Assembly: GCF_947507565.1 (NCBI RefSeq)
Contig: NC_089184.1
Coordinates: 1,612,001-1,676,000 of the forward strand
Length of the DNA: 64,000 bases
Direction of reading: 5' to 3'
Source of the DNA: Oscarella lobularis
Lineage: Eukaryota; Porifera; Homoscleromorpha; Homosclerophorida; Oscarellidae
Shown: positions 29,701-44,700 of the stretch, piece by piece
Position numbering within the stretch: the stretch's first letter is position 1
How the letters are laid out: every line of letters starts with the position of its first letter
The notes under the pieces: generated by a model
The model's input: the letters and a program-made list of their open reading frames with translations, nothing else
Database searches by the model: none
What the model was told of the DNA's origin: nothing
Translations under genes and position numbers: made by a program

Positions 29701-32700
29701 GGTGAATCTATTCAGACGGCAGCGTGCTATAGAGTATTTAATACGTTGCCTCTTTTATGTGACGAAGGTGAATGACGACGGAAGTCTTGTTTGGAATAGC
29801 GTTGAGACCGCCGACGCGGGCACGTATACGTGCTTTGCTGACAATGGATTCGGAACTGCGGAGAACTCATCTCAACTGACCGTTGCTTTGACAGGTAAGA
29901 TTTAGAATTCGCAGTGCATTTAATGTCAGCATTGAATGGCCTAAGATATTAGACGCTGTATATTTCGTTACTAACGTGATTGTGGGGAATTTTACAGCGT
30001 AGTCTGACCTTGAGCTTCTTTCTACAACTTATTTTAAGTTTTTCGCTCACTATTTATAATACTTTGACACTATCGTTAATAAGTAGAAAGACGTAGGTAG
30101 CTAACCAAGTCATTGTAGATGTAGGACGTACTAGGTAGCTACACGTAACTTAGGCAATTGCTTTCAAAATTTCTCATACAAATATTGGTTTTAGTTATGC
30201 CAGTTGTCAAATTGTCGGCTCGCGACGGCATTCGCGTGCGAAGAAAGCGCGTTCGTCCAACCGACGACGGTTCTCTCGTCATCGGCGCTGGCGACTCCTT
30301 CTCCATCGACGCGTCGTTCACGGGAGACCCGTCACCGACGTTCTCGTGGCGTCGCGACGACGTTTCGCTGACGGCGGGCGGTCGACTGGCAATACGCATA
30401 CGAAACCGCGCGAACAAGGCGGTCAGCCGATTGCACCTACGACGGCCTGTGGCGTCAGAAAGCGGCGTGTATAGCGCCAACGGAGAAAACGGCGCCGGCA
30501 TGGCATCGTCAGACGTGAATATCACCGTTCAACGTAATAACGCTTAGAAACGGGCCCAAATAGTAAAAGGAATCCCAAACGAGAGTATAGGGCGACGAGA
30601 ACCCTAATAAAACCGTGGGACTATAGAAAGAAGGAAAGCGATGGTAGATAGATTCCTCCTGATACCTTTGAAGACCAATAAATAGCTCAGAAGCGCTATG
30701 TGCGATTTATTGATTTTGTTCTTAGCTGCTGGGGCCGCTAGAATCATCCGCAAGCCGGCTGATTCGCTTCCCACCGAGACGACACGCGGCGTCACCGGAT
30801 TCATGGGCCAGAAACGAATTGTTATTCCGCGCGGTCGAGAACTCACTATCGAGGCGGTCACCGTCGGCGATCCGCAGCCGAGCGTGACTTGGTATCGCAA
30901 CGGGCAGCGACTGCGAAATAACAATCGTATTACCATCTCGGGCGCAAGCGTATTGACCTTGCGACCGTTCGCCAATCGCGACGTGGGCACGTTCAGGGCA
31001 GAGGTCCAGAACAGCGTATCGAGCGATTCGGAAACGATCGAAGTCGTTCAAGCGAGTTCGTACAGAAAACCGCTCTGTTTCTTCACAAGAATGGCGTTTA
31101 TCTTTCTTTAGGACGACCGACGATTGTTCCTCGTGCCCCTAGCGACTCCGGTGCGCCCGTTCCCGATGGCGACGTTAATCTCTATGCCGGATGGGACGCG
31201 GATGTTCTTCTCGGACGCCAGATGACGATTGATGTTGAAACCGACGGTCTTCCCACTCCAGCCATCGCTTGGAAATTGCCGTCAGGAGATCGACTTAGCG
31301 CGGGCGAAAGCAGCGGACGAGCGTCCGTGCTCGCCAACAATAGTTTGGTCGTCAGAGGGCTTCAGCGCGGTGACGCCGGCACGTATACGGCAATTGCAAG
31401 CAACAACGCCGGCTTGGCGCGAGCACGATCACGCATTCGGACTATCAGTAAGTTCACCTGATGGGCTCTTTTTGCGCCGAACAAACGCGTTCTGTTTTTT
31501 TACAAAGGTAAGCCAGAGGTGTATTCCGAGCTTTTGAATGGCGTGAGAGTGAACGGTCGCCGAGTGTTCGCATCGCGAGGAGGCCAAACGGATTTCGTGC
31601 AGATGAATGCGGGCAGTCAGTTGACGTTGGAAGGCGCAATCGCCGGTGCGACTGCGTCGTCGCTTTCGTGGCAAAAAGACGGATCTCCCATACTGACGGG
31701 CGGTCGATTCCTGATTCAATATCTCGGTAACGGCGGCAGTCGTCTCGTGATCAATAACGCGGCGACGTCCGACTCGGGCCTGTACTCTCTCAGCGGCGGA
31801 AACAGCGCCGGCACTGTAACATTAGCGGGAGCAATCCGAGTAGCAGGTACGAAATACAACTAGGGATCCTACTTATTTATTTACGTATTAAATTTGCTCT
31901 AGCGACGAATGCTCCTGTTTTTACGAGACAGCCGCTTCGACCTCCGACTATTGACGGCAATTCGGTTTCTGCCGATGTATCTCGTTCGGAGATTCTCGTC
32001 TCTCCCGGACAGACGCTGCGATTGCGTGGCTCGGCGCGCGGCACTCCGACGCCGTCGTACACGTGGGAAAGAGATGGAACAGCAGTGCAAAGTAGCAATC
32101 GTATTCTGATGACAGCCGACGGAACATTGGAAATCAGAAACTTTGCTCGTCGCGAAGCAGGAACGTACACGTTGACGGCGACAAACAGTGCTGGGTCAGA
32201 CAGCGAGTCAATCAACGTCATATTACCAGGTACATTAAGTTTGCATTAGACGACGATACAGTCTTGGGTAATCGTGTGTATTTAGAAAAGCCTGTTTTCG
32301 AATTGGTCGTTATTCCGCCGTCGTCGCCACCTGATGTTTTCATCGCCGCCGGCGACGACGCAGAAGTCTCTCAAGGCGGCTCGCTTCGCATCATAGCAAC
32401 GACTCGCGGACTTCCAGCACCAAGAGTTCGCTGGCGTTTGGCGTCGGGTCGGACGCTGCAAACGGGTCAATCGTTCAATCGATTTCAGGTTTTTGAAAAC
32501 GGCACGCTTCTGATACGAAACGTTCAAGTGAGCGATCGAGGTCGATACAGAGTCAGAGCGGCAAACGTGGCAGGACGAGCAAGACGGTCGTCGACACTTC
32601 GAGTTGTGGGTAAGCATCTAGAGATCGCTCTTTAGGTATATATCTGTATGATCGATGATCGTTTTAGCTCCTCTTCGTCGCGGACGTCCTGCGCTCGAGT

Positions 32701-35700
32701 CGGTCTTCTCGGGCGGCGTTCGAGTGGCGCCGTCTCGCGTGTCTTCGTCGGTGACGTTGCCCATTGGCCAGAGTTTCTATATTGAGTCGACGTTTTACGG
32801 TTTTCCGTCGCCGCGAGTCGACTGGTTTTTCAACGGACAACCGATCGTCGAGAGTGGCGAGATTTCAATTGAAACGCTGACCGTCGGCGAGAAGACGACG
32901 AGTCGTCTGACGCTCTCGAATCCTAGTGCAGAGACGAATTCCGGATCGTATCTCGCTCGATCCGGCGACATCGAAGATGCAGTTGAAATCGTTTTGTCCG
33001 AGGAGGGAAATCCGGTCATTAATCGTCAAGTACCGCTGGCTGACACAATCACGGCAAATTTGCACGAAACGACGATTGGACGATCGATTGTTTACGCCGC
33101 GCCGGGAGCTACGGTTCGCGTCAGGTGTACGGCAACTGGAAAGCCAGCTGCGACGATATCGTGGCTCTTTGATGATAAAACAGTATCGGCGACGGGACGA
33201 CAGAAGTCTCTTCCCGACGGCATTCTCGAAGTGGAAGGCGTGACACGTGCAGAGACGTACACGTGTATGGCGGTGAATTCAAGAGGGGAGGATACCGAGG
33301 AAATTACATTGCGACCAGCCGGTAAATAATATATAGTCGAATTTTAAGGCACGCACGAGACTCTTATTTTCCACAAATGCTGTATTTTTTCAGAGGAACC
33401 GTCACTCGAAAGCAGTGGGCCGGCCGTCGTCGTCTTTCCTTTGCCGGACGAAGATCTCCAATACGAGGCTGGTCAAACGGCGTGGATCCGTCGTGGACGA
33501 ACGCTGACGATTCCGATTAAATTCGACGGCAATCCAGCGCCAATTGTATATTGGTTTCTTCCCGGAGGACGAAGAATCGGCGTCGGAGAGACAGACGGTC
33601 GCGTTCGCGTTTTGGACGGCGGCGCGCTTCAGATCAGCGACGCTCAGCTGGAAGACGACGGATCGTACCGCGTGGTTGTGAGCAACAGAGCTGGGCAAGA
33701 TTTCGTCGATACGCCTGTACGAGTTGGAGGTAAGCATCTTTAAATTACCCTAGTTTCAGGGCAAGTAGAGGCACCCAAGACCTACTCATCTATCAGAATG
33801 CACAGATGTTAAGGCAAAAGGGGGGCCCTTAATTAAAGCAAGTCAAATATTTGATATTGGTAACCAGTTAGGAAAAGTTAGGACATGTTAAAGTATTTAT
33901 AATACACTAGTGTCAGGGCAAATTGAGGACCTTCTCCAATATTCGAAATGCACAGCTGTTAAGGCAAAAGGGGCCCCTGAGAGCGAGTCAAATATTTGAG
34001 ATATTAGGTACCCTGGTAACAGTTAGGAAAAGTCAGGGCCTGTTAATTAAAGTATAATTCACTAGTGTCAGGGCAAGTATAGAGCCGCCCAAGACCTTCT
34101 CAAATGTCAGAAATGCAGAGTTGTTAAGGGGCCCCTGAGAGCGAGCCAAATATTTGACCAGTGCCTTCAACTCGTTGCGCGCGAGCGGCACTTGCGGTTC
34201 AGGCGCACGGAACGCCACTCGTGCATAAATGTAATGTTGACGGGAACGCCTATTTTTGACCTACAAGTGTCTGCAACTCGTTGCGCGCGAGCGGCGCTTG
34301 CTGTTCAGGCGCATGAAACGCCACTCGCACATAAAAGTAGCGGCGGGAACGCCCACTTTTGACAGGCAAGTGTCTTCAACTCGTTGCGCGCGAGCGACGC
34401 TTGCGGTTCATGCGCATGGAACGCCACTCGCGCATAAAAGTAGTTGACGGGAACGCCCATTTTTGACCTAGACTATAGGCACGGATCGCTATGGGGCTGT
34501 GATCTTACCTGTTTTGCTTTGTAGCAACTATTGCTGTGAGTCAAGCACCGGAAGACGGCGTTTTCGTTGACGGCGTGCGTGCTAGAGCCGATTCCGACGG
34601 AGAATTTGTAATTCGAAGTGGCTCTGAGTTATCAATCAACGCCGGTTTTGATGGAATTTCCAACGAGGACGTGCAATGGGCTTTCGACGACGGAGACGCT
34701 TTGCTGGGACGGGAAGATCGGGCGACAATCAGCGTCACTCCGGACGGCAGTCGACTAACAGTGTCGTCCGTCAATGAAACTGATGCTGGAACGTTTTCCG
34801 CTTTTGCTTCGAATGACATCAATTCCGTCAGTGCCGGCGTTGTCATAAGAGTTATTGGTATGTCTAGTACTGCATTTTCTTACTGTCTTGAAATTTTCTC
34901 TCCAGGATCTGGTTCTGCGATGATCAATCGACGGGCTGACATTCCGGTCACACGAACGCCTGATTCGGTGACGGCGAGTGTCGTCGAACCGCTGATCTAC
35001 GTCGCAAGAGGACAGACACTTTCTATTCCGTTTTCGGCAGTAGGAACGGTCAGTTGGATGAAAGACGGCGAACCGTTGGCGCAGGACGAGCGCATTCAAG
35101 TCGCTTCGGACGGCAGTTTGCAAATTCAAGAAGTGAGAGAAGAAGACGAAGGAACCTACGCCGTTACAGCAACGCAGAATATGGCAACGGATACGCAAGA
35201 AGTTCAGATTAGATTAGGAGGTGAAATGATCGTATGAGCTAATGCGTTTAATCCAAGTTCTACGTCGTTGTAGCCATTCCCAGAATAAAGACGGTAGCTG
35301 ATCAAGATCCTGTGCGACCTTTACCGAATAGCGACTTGACATACGATGCCGGACAATTGGCGGAAATATCCGCAGGACGAACGCTGCTCATCAACGCTCC
35401 TGTATCTGGTACACCTCAATCCAGTGTCGAATGGTCGCTTTCGAATGGGAATACGCTTCGGCCGGGTGAAAGCAGCGGTCGCTTCAGCGTGACGGAAAAC
35501 GGAGCGCTGAGAATTGTCCGCGTGCGAAGCACCGACTCCGGCGCGTATCAATTGCGTGCCGCCAACGTGATAGGAGAAGCGACGAGAACGACGACGGTCG
35601 CCGTTTACGGCGCTCCCGTTATCACGCAAAGTCTTCGCGATTCCATCGCAGTTGCTGGCGTTCCGGTCGCCGTCGACGACAGCGGCGTTGCCGTCGTCGG

Positions 35701-38700
35701 AGCGGGATTAACGTTGAGCATGGAAGGCGGAGCGGGCGGCACTCCGCAGCCAGTTGGACGCTTTCTCAAGGACGGGCAAGTTGTTACGACAGGCGGTCGG
35801 TACATTGTTGAGACGACGCCATCGGGAACGCTGCGTCTTACTGTGCAAAACGTTGAAGTTGGCGATTCGGGCGCATACGCATTTATTGCTGAGAGTCCGG
35901 GCGGCGCCGAAACAACGGAGATCAGCTTGACAGTCGAACGTAAGTAGTGGGGAGAGTGGGATCCTTAGATTCACCTGAGCGCAATTACATATCACATTTC
36001 TACTGCACGTGTGTATGTAAAAGTGCTCTGACATCATGTATTGGGCTAATAGACTTTTATCGCTTGAAGTTCTAACGTTGTACTTTTTTAGCGAATGAAG
36101 GCCAACCGCTGGTGCTTTGGCGAGGTGGAGACGCCGTTACGCAGGCTAACGATGTGACCGCCTACATGGGCCAACCGAGCGTCTCCGTCAATAATGGTCA
36201 AAATGTGGCGCTTCGCGTTCCGTCGAGCCGTAACGGACCGTTCAATTACGAATGGGAGCGAAACGGCCAACAAATTACGAGTGGCGGAAGATTTCAGATC
36301 AATGCTGCCGACGGCACGTTGCAGATAAATGATATACAAGACGGCGACGCTAGAAATAATACTTACACGGTGACGGTTTCCAACGCAGTCGGGTCCGTGC
36401 AACGTTCGATTGCCATTGTCGCTCCAACTCGTCTCGCTTTTGCCGAAGCGGCTAGTGTCACCACACAACGTCCTCTTCCGAACGTCGATTTGTCGTACCA
36501 AGTCGGGCAGACGGCCGAGATTCTGCGTGGTCGCACCTTGCAAATTTCTGCCGTCGTATACGGCACCCCAGCGCCGTCGTTGCGATGGAGATTGCCGTCG
36601 GGTCGACTGTTGTCGCCGGGAAAAAGCAGTCGTCGGGTGAGCGTACTGAGCGACGGCACTTTGGTCATTCGACAGGCGAATCCAAAGAACGCTGGCACGT
36701 ACGTGCTGACGGCAACAAACGCACGCGAATCGATTCAAGCGAGATCAGATGTCAGAGTAGTCGGTAAGATCTTCTAGAATGTTTCAAAAGGTACCTATCA
36801 AATCTTTTTGTGTAGTTCCTCCTCGAGTAAGAAATGCAATTGGGAACAATTTAGCTGTGGACGGACGTCGCGTTCGTCCGACGTCGACCGGATTCTTTCT
36901 CGCCGACGTCGGTTCAACTGTCACCATGGCAGGCAGTTTTACGGGATCGAGTCTCGCTGGAATCGGCTTCACCAAAGACGGCGTCGGAATCACGTCGGGC
37001 GGCCGTTTCTCCGTCGCCAAGGTCGGCAATAAGTACCAGTTGACGATTACGAACGTGCGAGAGGACGACAACGGCGTCTACGCGATCGTAGCGGAAAACG
37101 AAGCAGGAACGGCGAGTTCGTTTATCGAATTCGAAGTGGTCGAGAGCGGATCGCCGCGGATTGAACGTCAACCGACGGCCGAGCCGACGGAAGACGCGCT
37201 AGGCGTACGAACCGTGATCGGTCGTCGACGAGTTTTCGTTACTCGAGGCCAACGCTTGACCATAGCAAGCTCGGCGACGGGAAATCCGACGCCGACGATC
37301 ACTTGGCTACGCGACGGCAAGCCTCTTCGTACGAACAATCATTTTATTATTGGCGATGACGGAAGCCTGACGATCACGAAAGTGGCGAATCGCGACGCTG
37401 GCATTTTTGAGATTCAGGCTGAAAATTCGGCGGGATTCGACGAAGAAACGATAGAAGTTGTTATTACGAGTGAGTTGGATGATAGCGCGAGAAAATTTTT
37501 CTGTGAGCTCATCATTTCGTAGGATCGCCGAAAATTAGAAGAAGACGAAAACGAGGTCCTCGTCAACGACCAACAGGAGACGTGACGGTGACAGCTGGAC
37601 AGCCGGTGGACATCAACGTCGGCCGCACATTCACCATAGAAGCCGATTCCGGCGCCGTTGGTCGTCCGCGAGCGCGCCTTCGCTGGCAATTGCCTTCGGG
37701 TCGATACATGAGGAGAGGCGAGACGTTCGATCGATTTAGCGTGTCTAACGATGGTACGTTGCGAGTGCGAAATGTTTTGCCTTCCGATGCCGGACGGTAC
37801 ACCGTATCTGCGAATGGCAAGGGCAACGGAGACAAAGTCGTCACTACCGTTCGCGTTCTTCGTAAGTTTTTGACCGAATCAAACCATTACCCGAATTCAA
37901 TAACAACGATTTCTATATTTAGGTCCTACTCTTGTTGTTCCTCTTCGTGATGGCGTGAGCGTTCGTCGTGCGTCTCCGGGATCAATGTTTGTCGCTACGT
38001 TACCGAGCTCAGACGACGTGCTCTCGGTCTCACCAGGCGACTCGTTTCGAATGCGTTGCGAAGCGAGCGGATCGCCAGCACCGCTTGTCCAATTTCTCAA
38101 GGACGGCTCAGTGGTGAGTTCCGGTGTCGTGTCAGTCGGCGATAACGCTCAGCAACTAACCGTCACCGACGTAACCTCGCGTGACGCCGGTGAATACCAA
38201 TGCTCAGCCACGAGCGAAGGCAACAGAGATAGTAGCTCCGTATCTGTCGTCATTGTTGGTAAGATCTTTTAATATAATATACGCTATGTTATCAAAGAAA
38301 TGTTTTTAGATGGACCTAAAGTGATAAAGAATTATGCCGTTGACCGTTCGGCTGAACGAGTGAGAGCACGTGCCGGTCGTCGTCGCGTGAGAGTGGGTCA
38401 AGGACAGCGCCTGGAACTGATTGGAACTGCGACGGGAGGAACGCCTCTTGCCGTCGATTGGTTGCGAAACGACGTCGTCATCGTCAACTCGAGTCGCGTC
38501 ACCCAATGGAATGGCAGGCTGACGGTTTCCAACGTCGGCAAGGCGGACGGCGGTGCGTACGTTTTCCGCGCTTCGAACTCTGCCGGAAGCGACGAAGAGA
38601 CAATCGATGTCACCGTCGTTGGAAAGCCTGGAATTCGCCGTCCGGATGCGGCGTTTGTAGAGAGGCCCCTTGCAGACACCGACAAAACATATTTTGCCGG

Positions 38701-41700
38701 ACAAATGGCGGAAGTTGTTGCCGGCAGGAGCGTAACGTTGACAACTGAAGTCGACGGCGACAATAGGGAAAATCTGAGAATAGTGTGGGAGTTGCCCTCC
38801 GGCGAGACGATTCGATCAGGTCAGATGCGGGGTCGCTACAGAGTCGGAAACAACGGCGGCTTAACAATCTCGAGAACTACGACCTCCGATTCGGGCACTT
38901 ATAGTGTGCGCGTCAACGGAATGGGTGGCTCTGACAGTCTATCGACTCCGCTCTCAGTTGTTGGTGAGTCAGTACCTATCGCATCTGTAACGCGTTGGCT
39001 ATACTGTATTCTTTCAGAACCCGCTGAAGTAACATCAGCTACCTACTCTTTGGACGGCACTGACGTCTTTCCCTCGTCTGATGGACGTCTCACCGCTTCC
39101 GTGGGATCCTCTTTGGTAGTCGAAGTTTCTATGTCAGGATTGCGAGGCAATGGCATTGCTGTTACATTCGACGGCGCGAGCGTCGATTCCGCTTTGGTTG
39201 AGCGGTCTGTGACAAACGGAGTCGACACGGCGACACTTCGTCTTTCCAATTTGGCAATGCAAAATTCGGGCAGATATACTTTTCGAGGCAACAACGCAGC
39301 CGGTTCCTCCGGACTATCATTTGATTTTACCGTGTCGGGTACGAATGATTTTTAACGTTTTGGCTATAGACTATATTGACGGTTTAGATGATACGCGACC
39401 GTTTGTGATGAGCAACGACAATGCAGCAATTGAAACGGATGGCACAGGTGTGACTACGTCTATTGGTCGCTCCAGAGTATTTGTGCCGAATGGAAGAAGA
39501 CTGCGAGTGAGAGGCGCCGCAGGTGGTAGTCCAAACCCGACATTCGAATGGCTGAAAGACGGCGAAGTTGTCAGTACGCTCTTAACACTAACAGTGGACG
39601 ATTTCAATGAAGACGACGTCGGAACGTATACTTTTGTGGCATCCAATCGAAACGGTCAAGACAGAAAATCCATAGTGGCGCGATTAGCTGGTAAGAAAGA
39701 GCAGGAATATTATAATCCCACAGAGTTATGAAAAATATTATTGCTTTCTTTTTTAGCGTCGCCTACACTTGATCGCAAGAATCCGGTTTCTGGAACGGAC
39801 GGTCTTCCGTTTGACGGCGACGTCACGTACAGCATCGGCGAGCCAACGGCTTCCGCCTTTGTTGGACGGACTGTTACTTTAATCGATGGCGGATTCGGAC
39901 AACCCGCTCCAGTCGTCACGTGGAAAACGCCATCGGGAAAATCACTTCAGCCAGGTCAGCAAGATGGGAGGCTTCTAGTGACCGACGACGGCAGTCTCGT
40001 CATCAAAAGCGTTCAAACTACTGACGCTGGAAGTTACGAAGTTTCTATGAGCAACGAAGCCGGTACCGACAGTGCAACGACAGACCTGAAGGTTTTTGGT
40101 AAGTCAGCGCACGATATTCATTTTCTGAGCCATTCACGTTTTTTTAATTAAGCTGCTCCACAATTGACATTGTCGCCTCGTGATTCCGTCACCGTCAACG
40201 GCGAAACTCAAACTGTTCCCGAAAATGGACAAATATCAGTGCGTCGCGACGCGACTGTTACGATGGACGGTTCCGTAGTAAAAGCAGCCCAGCTGACGTT
40301 GAACTGGCTAAAGGACGGCGAATTAATTGAGCAGGGCGATACAGTATCCATTACCAGTACGACAGAAGGAATGTCGACTCGTAGCCGACTCTCGCTTACC
40401 GGCGAACTGATGCCAGGCCGATACACGTTCTCCGCTTCAACGGATGTCGGCACTGTTTCCGACTACGTTATTCTCAACGTTCTAGGTCGGTGCATCAGTT
40501 ACTGATTTCTTCCGCTAAATACTGTATCTTTTCAGATGATTCTCCTCTGATTAATCCTGGAACAAACTTCGTTTCGACGGACGATTACGTCCAAACCGAC
40601 TTAGGTCGTCCAGACGTGAACGTACGACCCGGGCAGACCTTGTATATCGATAGCAACGTCGATGATCAAGTGTCCGTATCGTGGGAAAAAGACGGGAAGG
40701 AAATTACGACGGGCGATCGTTTCACCGCTTTTCCAAATGGAACTCTCCGCATAATGAATTTCAACGAAAATGACGCAGGAAATTATGTAGGAGTAGCATC
40801 AACGACAGACGGACGCAGAGAGCGGCAACCAATCAGAGTCATTGCAGACAGTCAGCTAAACAATATTTCTATTTATTATCATCATTGCTTTTTTTGTTTG
40901 CAGTGGCGCCTGGTATTTTACCTGGAGAGCCGATGGAGCCGAGACGTCCACTTCCTGAGGGAACGTTAGAATACACGATCGGTGACGATGTGGATATGGT
41001 CGTGGGTCAACCGGTCGTCATCAAGGCGCCGTCGACTGGTACCCCATCTCCTAACGTCATCTGGATTTTGCCGTCAGGCGACAGCGTAAAGCCGGGCGAG
41101 ACGTCGAATGGAGTAACGGTACTTTCAGACGGATCGTTGAGAATCGACGACGTACAACCGGACGATGCCGGCACATACGAAGTACAAGTTGAAAGTCCAC
41201 TGGGCACTGTCGTTCGCACCTCGCGCGCAATCGTATATGGTTCGTCGAATAACAACCAAATTTCCGTTCTTTTAATTTTACTTTAGAGTCTCCTGCTCTT
41301 TCGCCTCTTTCCGTTATACCGAACGACTACCCGGGCGCCGTTCGACGGTACGTAGGACAAGCAGTTACGTTCCAAGCTACTGTCTCTAACCCCGACGCCG
41401 TGGAGGACATCTACTGGACGAAAGACGGCGAGCGGCTTTCTCCCAACAACAGAATCCAAATCGGCACATCGCCATCGTCGCCTCGTCTCACAATCACCAA
41501 TCTCCAGCCGACCGACGCAGGAGACTACGCCGTAATCGCGTCGTCGCCTGGTGGCGTGTCGTCTTCGGCGAAAACGTTGCGAATTCGTCCGAGCAATTCT
41601 CCCATCATAGATCGATCGTACGACGAAACGAATCTTCTCTATCCTATCGGTGACACGCTCGGTCTTCGTGTCGGCGCCGGCGAAGCGGACATTCCTGTCG

Positions 41701-44700
41701 GACTCGACGTGTCGCTCCAGTGCACTGCGTCCGGATCGCCGACGCCTGACATCTCGTGGACGAATCCGTTCGGTGTCGTCTCGGAAGCTCCAGATGCCGG
41801 CCTCATTCGCTCTTTCGATTCGTCCAAAGCCGGAACGTACACGTGCACGGCATCGAATTCTCTAGGAACAGACACCGCGTCTATCACTTTGCGACCAGGT
41901 TTGTTTTTGTGAACCTTCACCGTAAATATCTGGTTTTAATATTTTGTTTTCACCTCAGCGTGGGTTTCTATGCAGCGTCCCGCTCCGGGCGATCCGCTTC
42001 GACCGGTTCCAGACACTGATCGCCCGTTTTTACCGGGCAGCGTCGCGGAAATCGTCTCAGGTCGCCGTGCGACGATCGTGCCCGTATTTGATCGTACATT
42101 TGACACCGCCGTGGAGTGGACGCTTCCCGGTGGGCAAAAGTTGGCTCCAGGCGAATCCTTCGATCAAACAACGGTACTGGAGAATGGCACGTTAGTTATT
42201 CGCAACGCTCAATCGAGCGATTCGGGCGACTATGGCGTCGTCGTCACGTTTCAAATTTCGCCAACAGTGAATCGAACGGATTCCGCGACGACTCCACTAA
42301 ACGTCGTTGGTAATTAATTTGTAGACGATAGAAAGTACACTTAGGGAAAAGAGGAATGTTTTAGATGTTGTCGAAGTGGACACGCTTACGACGAGCGTAG
42401 ACGACGTGGAAGTTCCACTAGCATCGGACGGAAGCTTCGGCGCTCAACCGGGTCAAACGTTCACCATTTCCTGTGACGCTACGGGGCAACCTGAACCGAC
42501 GTTTACGTGGTCGAGAGACGGCGTTATTGTCACGGGGGCGGAAGATCGGTACACGATTCGAACGCGACAGGTCGACGATACCTACTTCAGCGAACTGACG
42601 GTGTCCGGCGCGACGGCGGAAGATGCCGGGTCGTATAGCTGTGTCGCGACGAATCAGGGCAGTTCGGGCGGATCGACAGTTACCGTTGAAGTTTCAGGTA
42701 TTCAAATTTGATTCAAAGTTTGGCTAGTTTTTTTTATATTTTTTGAAATTCCTAAATACTTTTTAAGATCTGTTGTATGCTTTCTAATCTGTGTTTCTTT
42801 TCTGTAGATGCTCCTCGCATTAACCGAACTTGTGGGGACTTGGTGAGAGGCGGCGGAAACGTTGTGACGTCTGTTGGTTGTGGGAACGTGGCCCTCACTA
42901 CAAATCCTTTAGAAAGCGTTGAGGTAGCGTGCTCTGCAGACGCTGCAGATGCGACGATCGCCTGGTTCCGAGAGGGCGCGGCAATAGGCAGCACTGGACG
43001 CATTCGAGTATCGGATGGGACTCTACTGATTGGGTCCTTTGAAGCAGGCGATGCCGGTCTCTATATGTGCACCGCATCAAACAGTAACGGTGCTGACGAA
43101 GAGAGTATAGACGTCCGAGAAGCAGGTTGGTCACTTAGTTATAAATCAACCTAAAATTCAAAGTATACTATTTAATTGCTCTTTTGTGTCCAGTTGCTCC
43201 GTCGATTATCAATCCTCAACCGAGCGAGGCAGCTCGTCCACTGACGGATACCGACCAGACGTTTACTGTTGGCAGCGACGTTATGATCGTATCGAACCGA
43301 ACGTTGTCCTTACTCTGTGTCGTCCTGGGAACTCCCTTGCCGGAGGTGACGTGGCAGTCGCCATCTGGTCTCCGATTGCAGCCGGGTCAGTCCGCCGATA
43401 GCGGAAGAATAAGCGTCAGTGATGACGGCACACTCGTAATTCGTCGAGTTGCTGAAAGCGACGAAGGATCTTATTCGTGTACAGCGTCGAGTTTTGCTGC
43501 GACGACGACGAGAAGTTCCGCAGTCAGTGTCAAAAGTAAGAAACAAGCGTCACAGACGCCTAAAATAAAAGACAATCTCTATTTCCTATATAGCTGCTCC
43601 TTCATTCACTACTTTGCCCAGCGACGGCGTGAGTGTCAACGGCAATCCGATTGGACCGGTCGATCCGGGCTCGTCCGTGCCGTCTCTTGTCGGAGATTCT
43701 ATTTCCATTGACTGTGCCGCCACCGGTGATCCATTGCCAACAATCTCTTGGCTCGCGAACGGTTCTCCAGTCGTAACGGGCGATCGTCTCACTGTCAACT
43801 CTGCTTCGGGTCGACTGACAATTGCGAGCGTTGAAGTGGGCGACCAAGGCACTTACACTTGCGTCGCTTCAAACGACGTCGGGCAGAAGAGATCGTCGGT
43901 CGAGCTCGCCGAACCAGGTGCGAGAGATTTTAAATTTTCTGAGCAAATATTGACGTTGTTTTGTAGAGCCAAAGATAGCGCCCCAGTTCGTCGTCGATCC
44001 TGCGGCACCCGTTGAAGATCCGGCCGGCACTTGGACGCTGAGCGTCGGACAGAATGCCAACGTAGACGAAGGCGATCGAGTCGTCGTGAACTGTAAAGCG
44101 AACGGCAGACCAGCTCCGACTGTCACTTGGTTCCGCTCTCAGAATGGAATGCGAACGACGTTAACGGAGCAGGTGAATCTATTCAGACGGCAGTGAGCTA
44201 TAGAGTATATTTAATACGTTGCCTCTTTTATGTGACGAAGGTGAATGACGACGGAAGTCTTGTTTTCAATAGCTTTGGGGCCGCCGACGCGGGCACGTAT
44301 ACGTGCGTCGCTAGTAACGGATTCGGAACTGCGGAGAACTCATCTCAGCTGACCGTTCCTTTGACACGTAATCGCGCACAAGCTTTTATTACACCTTAAA
44401 ACGGCTCTCTTTGCATTTTCTAGCCGTTCCGCCAAGTTTTGAAACTCCGTCAGCGACCGACTTGAATACCGTTGCTGGTCAGCCACTGTTTGCTGGCCAG
44501 ATGGCGACGATCCGGGTCGGTTGCGCCGTGACTGGCGTTCCATTGCCGACCGTCGTGTGGAGGCGAAATGGCGTCGTTTTGCCTTCGCCTTTGTATCCAA
44601 ATATCACAATCAGAAACGACGGTCCGGGAGAAAGAACAATGATTATAGCATCGTCTCTGACTATAACATCATTGGGACCAGAGATAGACTTCGCTGAGTA

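Larger units (their letters stand above)
15965..29894. repeat. 14-kb intragenic tandem duplication, copy 1
   Basis: Matches 30090-44367 in the same orientation across exons and introns. The left homology edge is in the intron before exon 16093 (GGTAGCCAACCAAATCATT against GGTAGCTAACCAAGTCATT at about 30096). The right edge is at the end of exon 29894, beyond which the introns differ. The offset grows from about 14,102 to about 14,473 bp because of indels, chiefly in one intron. Every exon is conserved in order, phase and near-identical sequence. Confidence 0.95.
30090..44367. repeat. 14-kb intragenic tandem duplication, copy 2
   Basis: Second copy of 15965-29894, joined to copy 1 through about 195 bp of unrelated intron (29895-30090). 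All exons are open and in phase, so both copies appear functional. Differences include scattered substitutions, small indels (exon 37923-38258 is one codon shorter than its partner) and longer repeats in intron 33730-34524. Confidence 0.95.
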
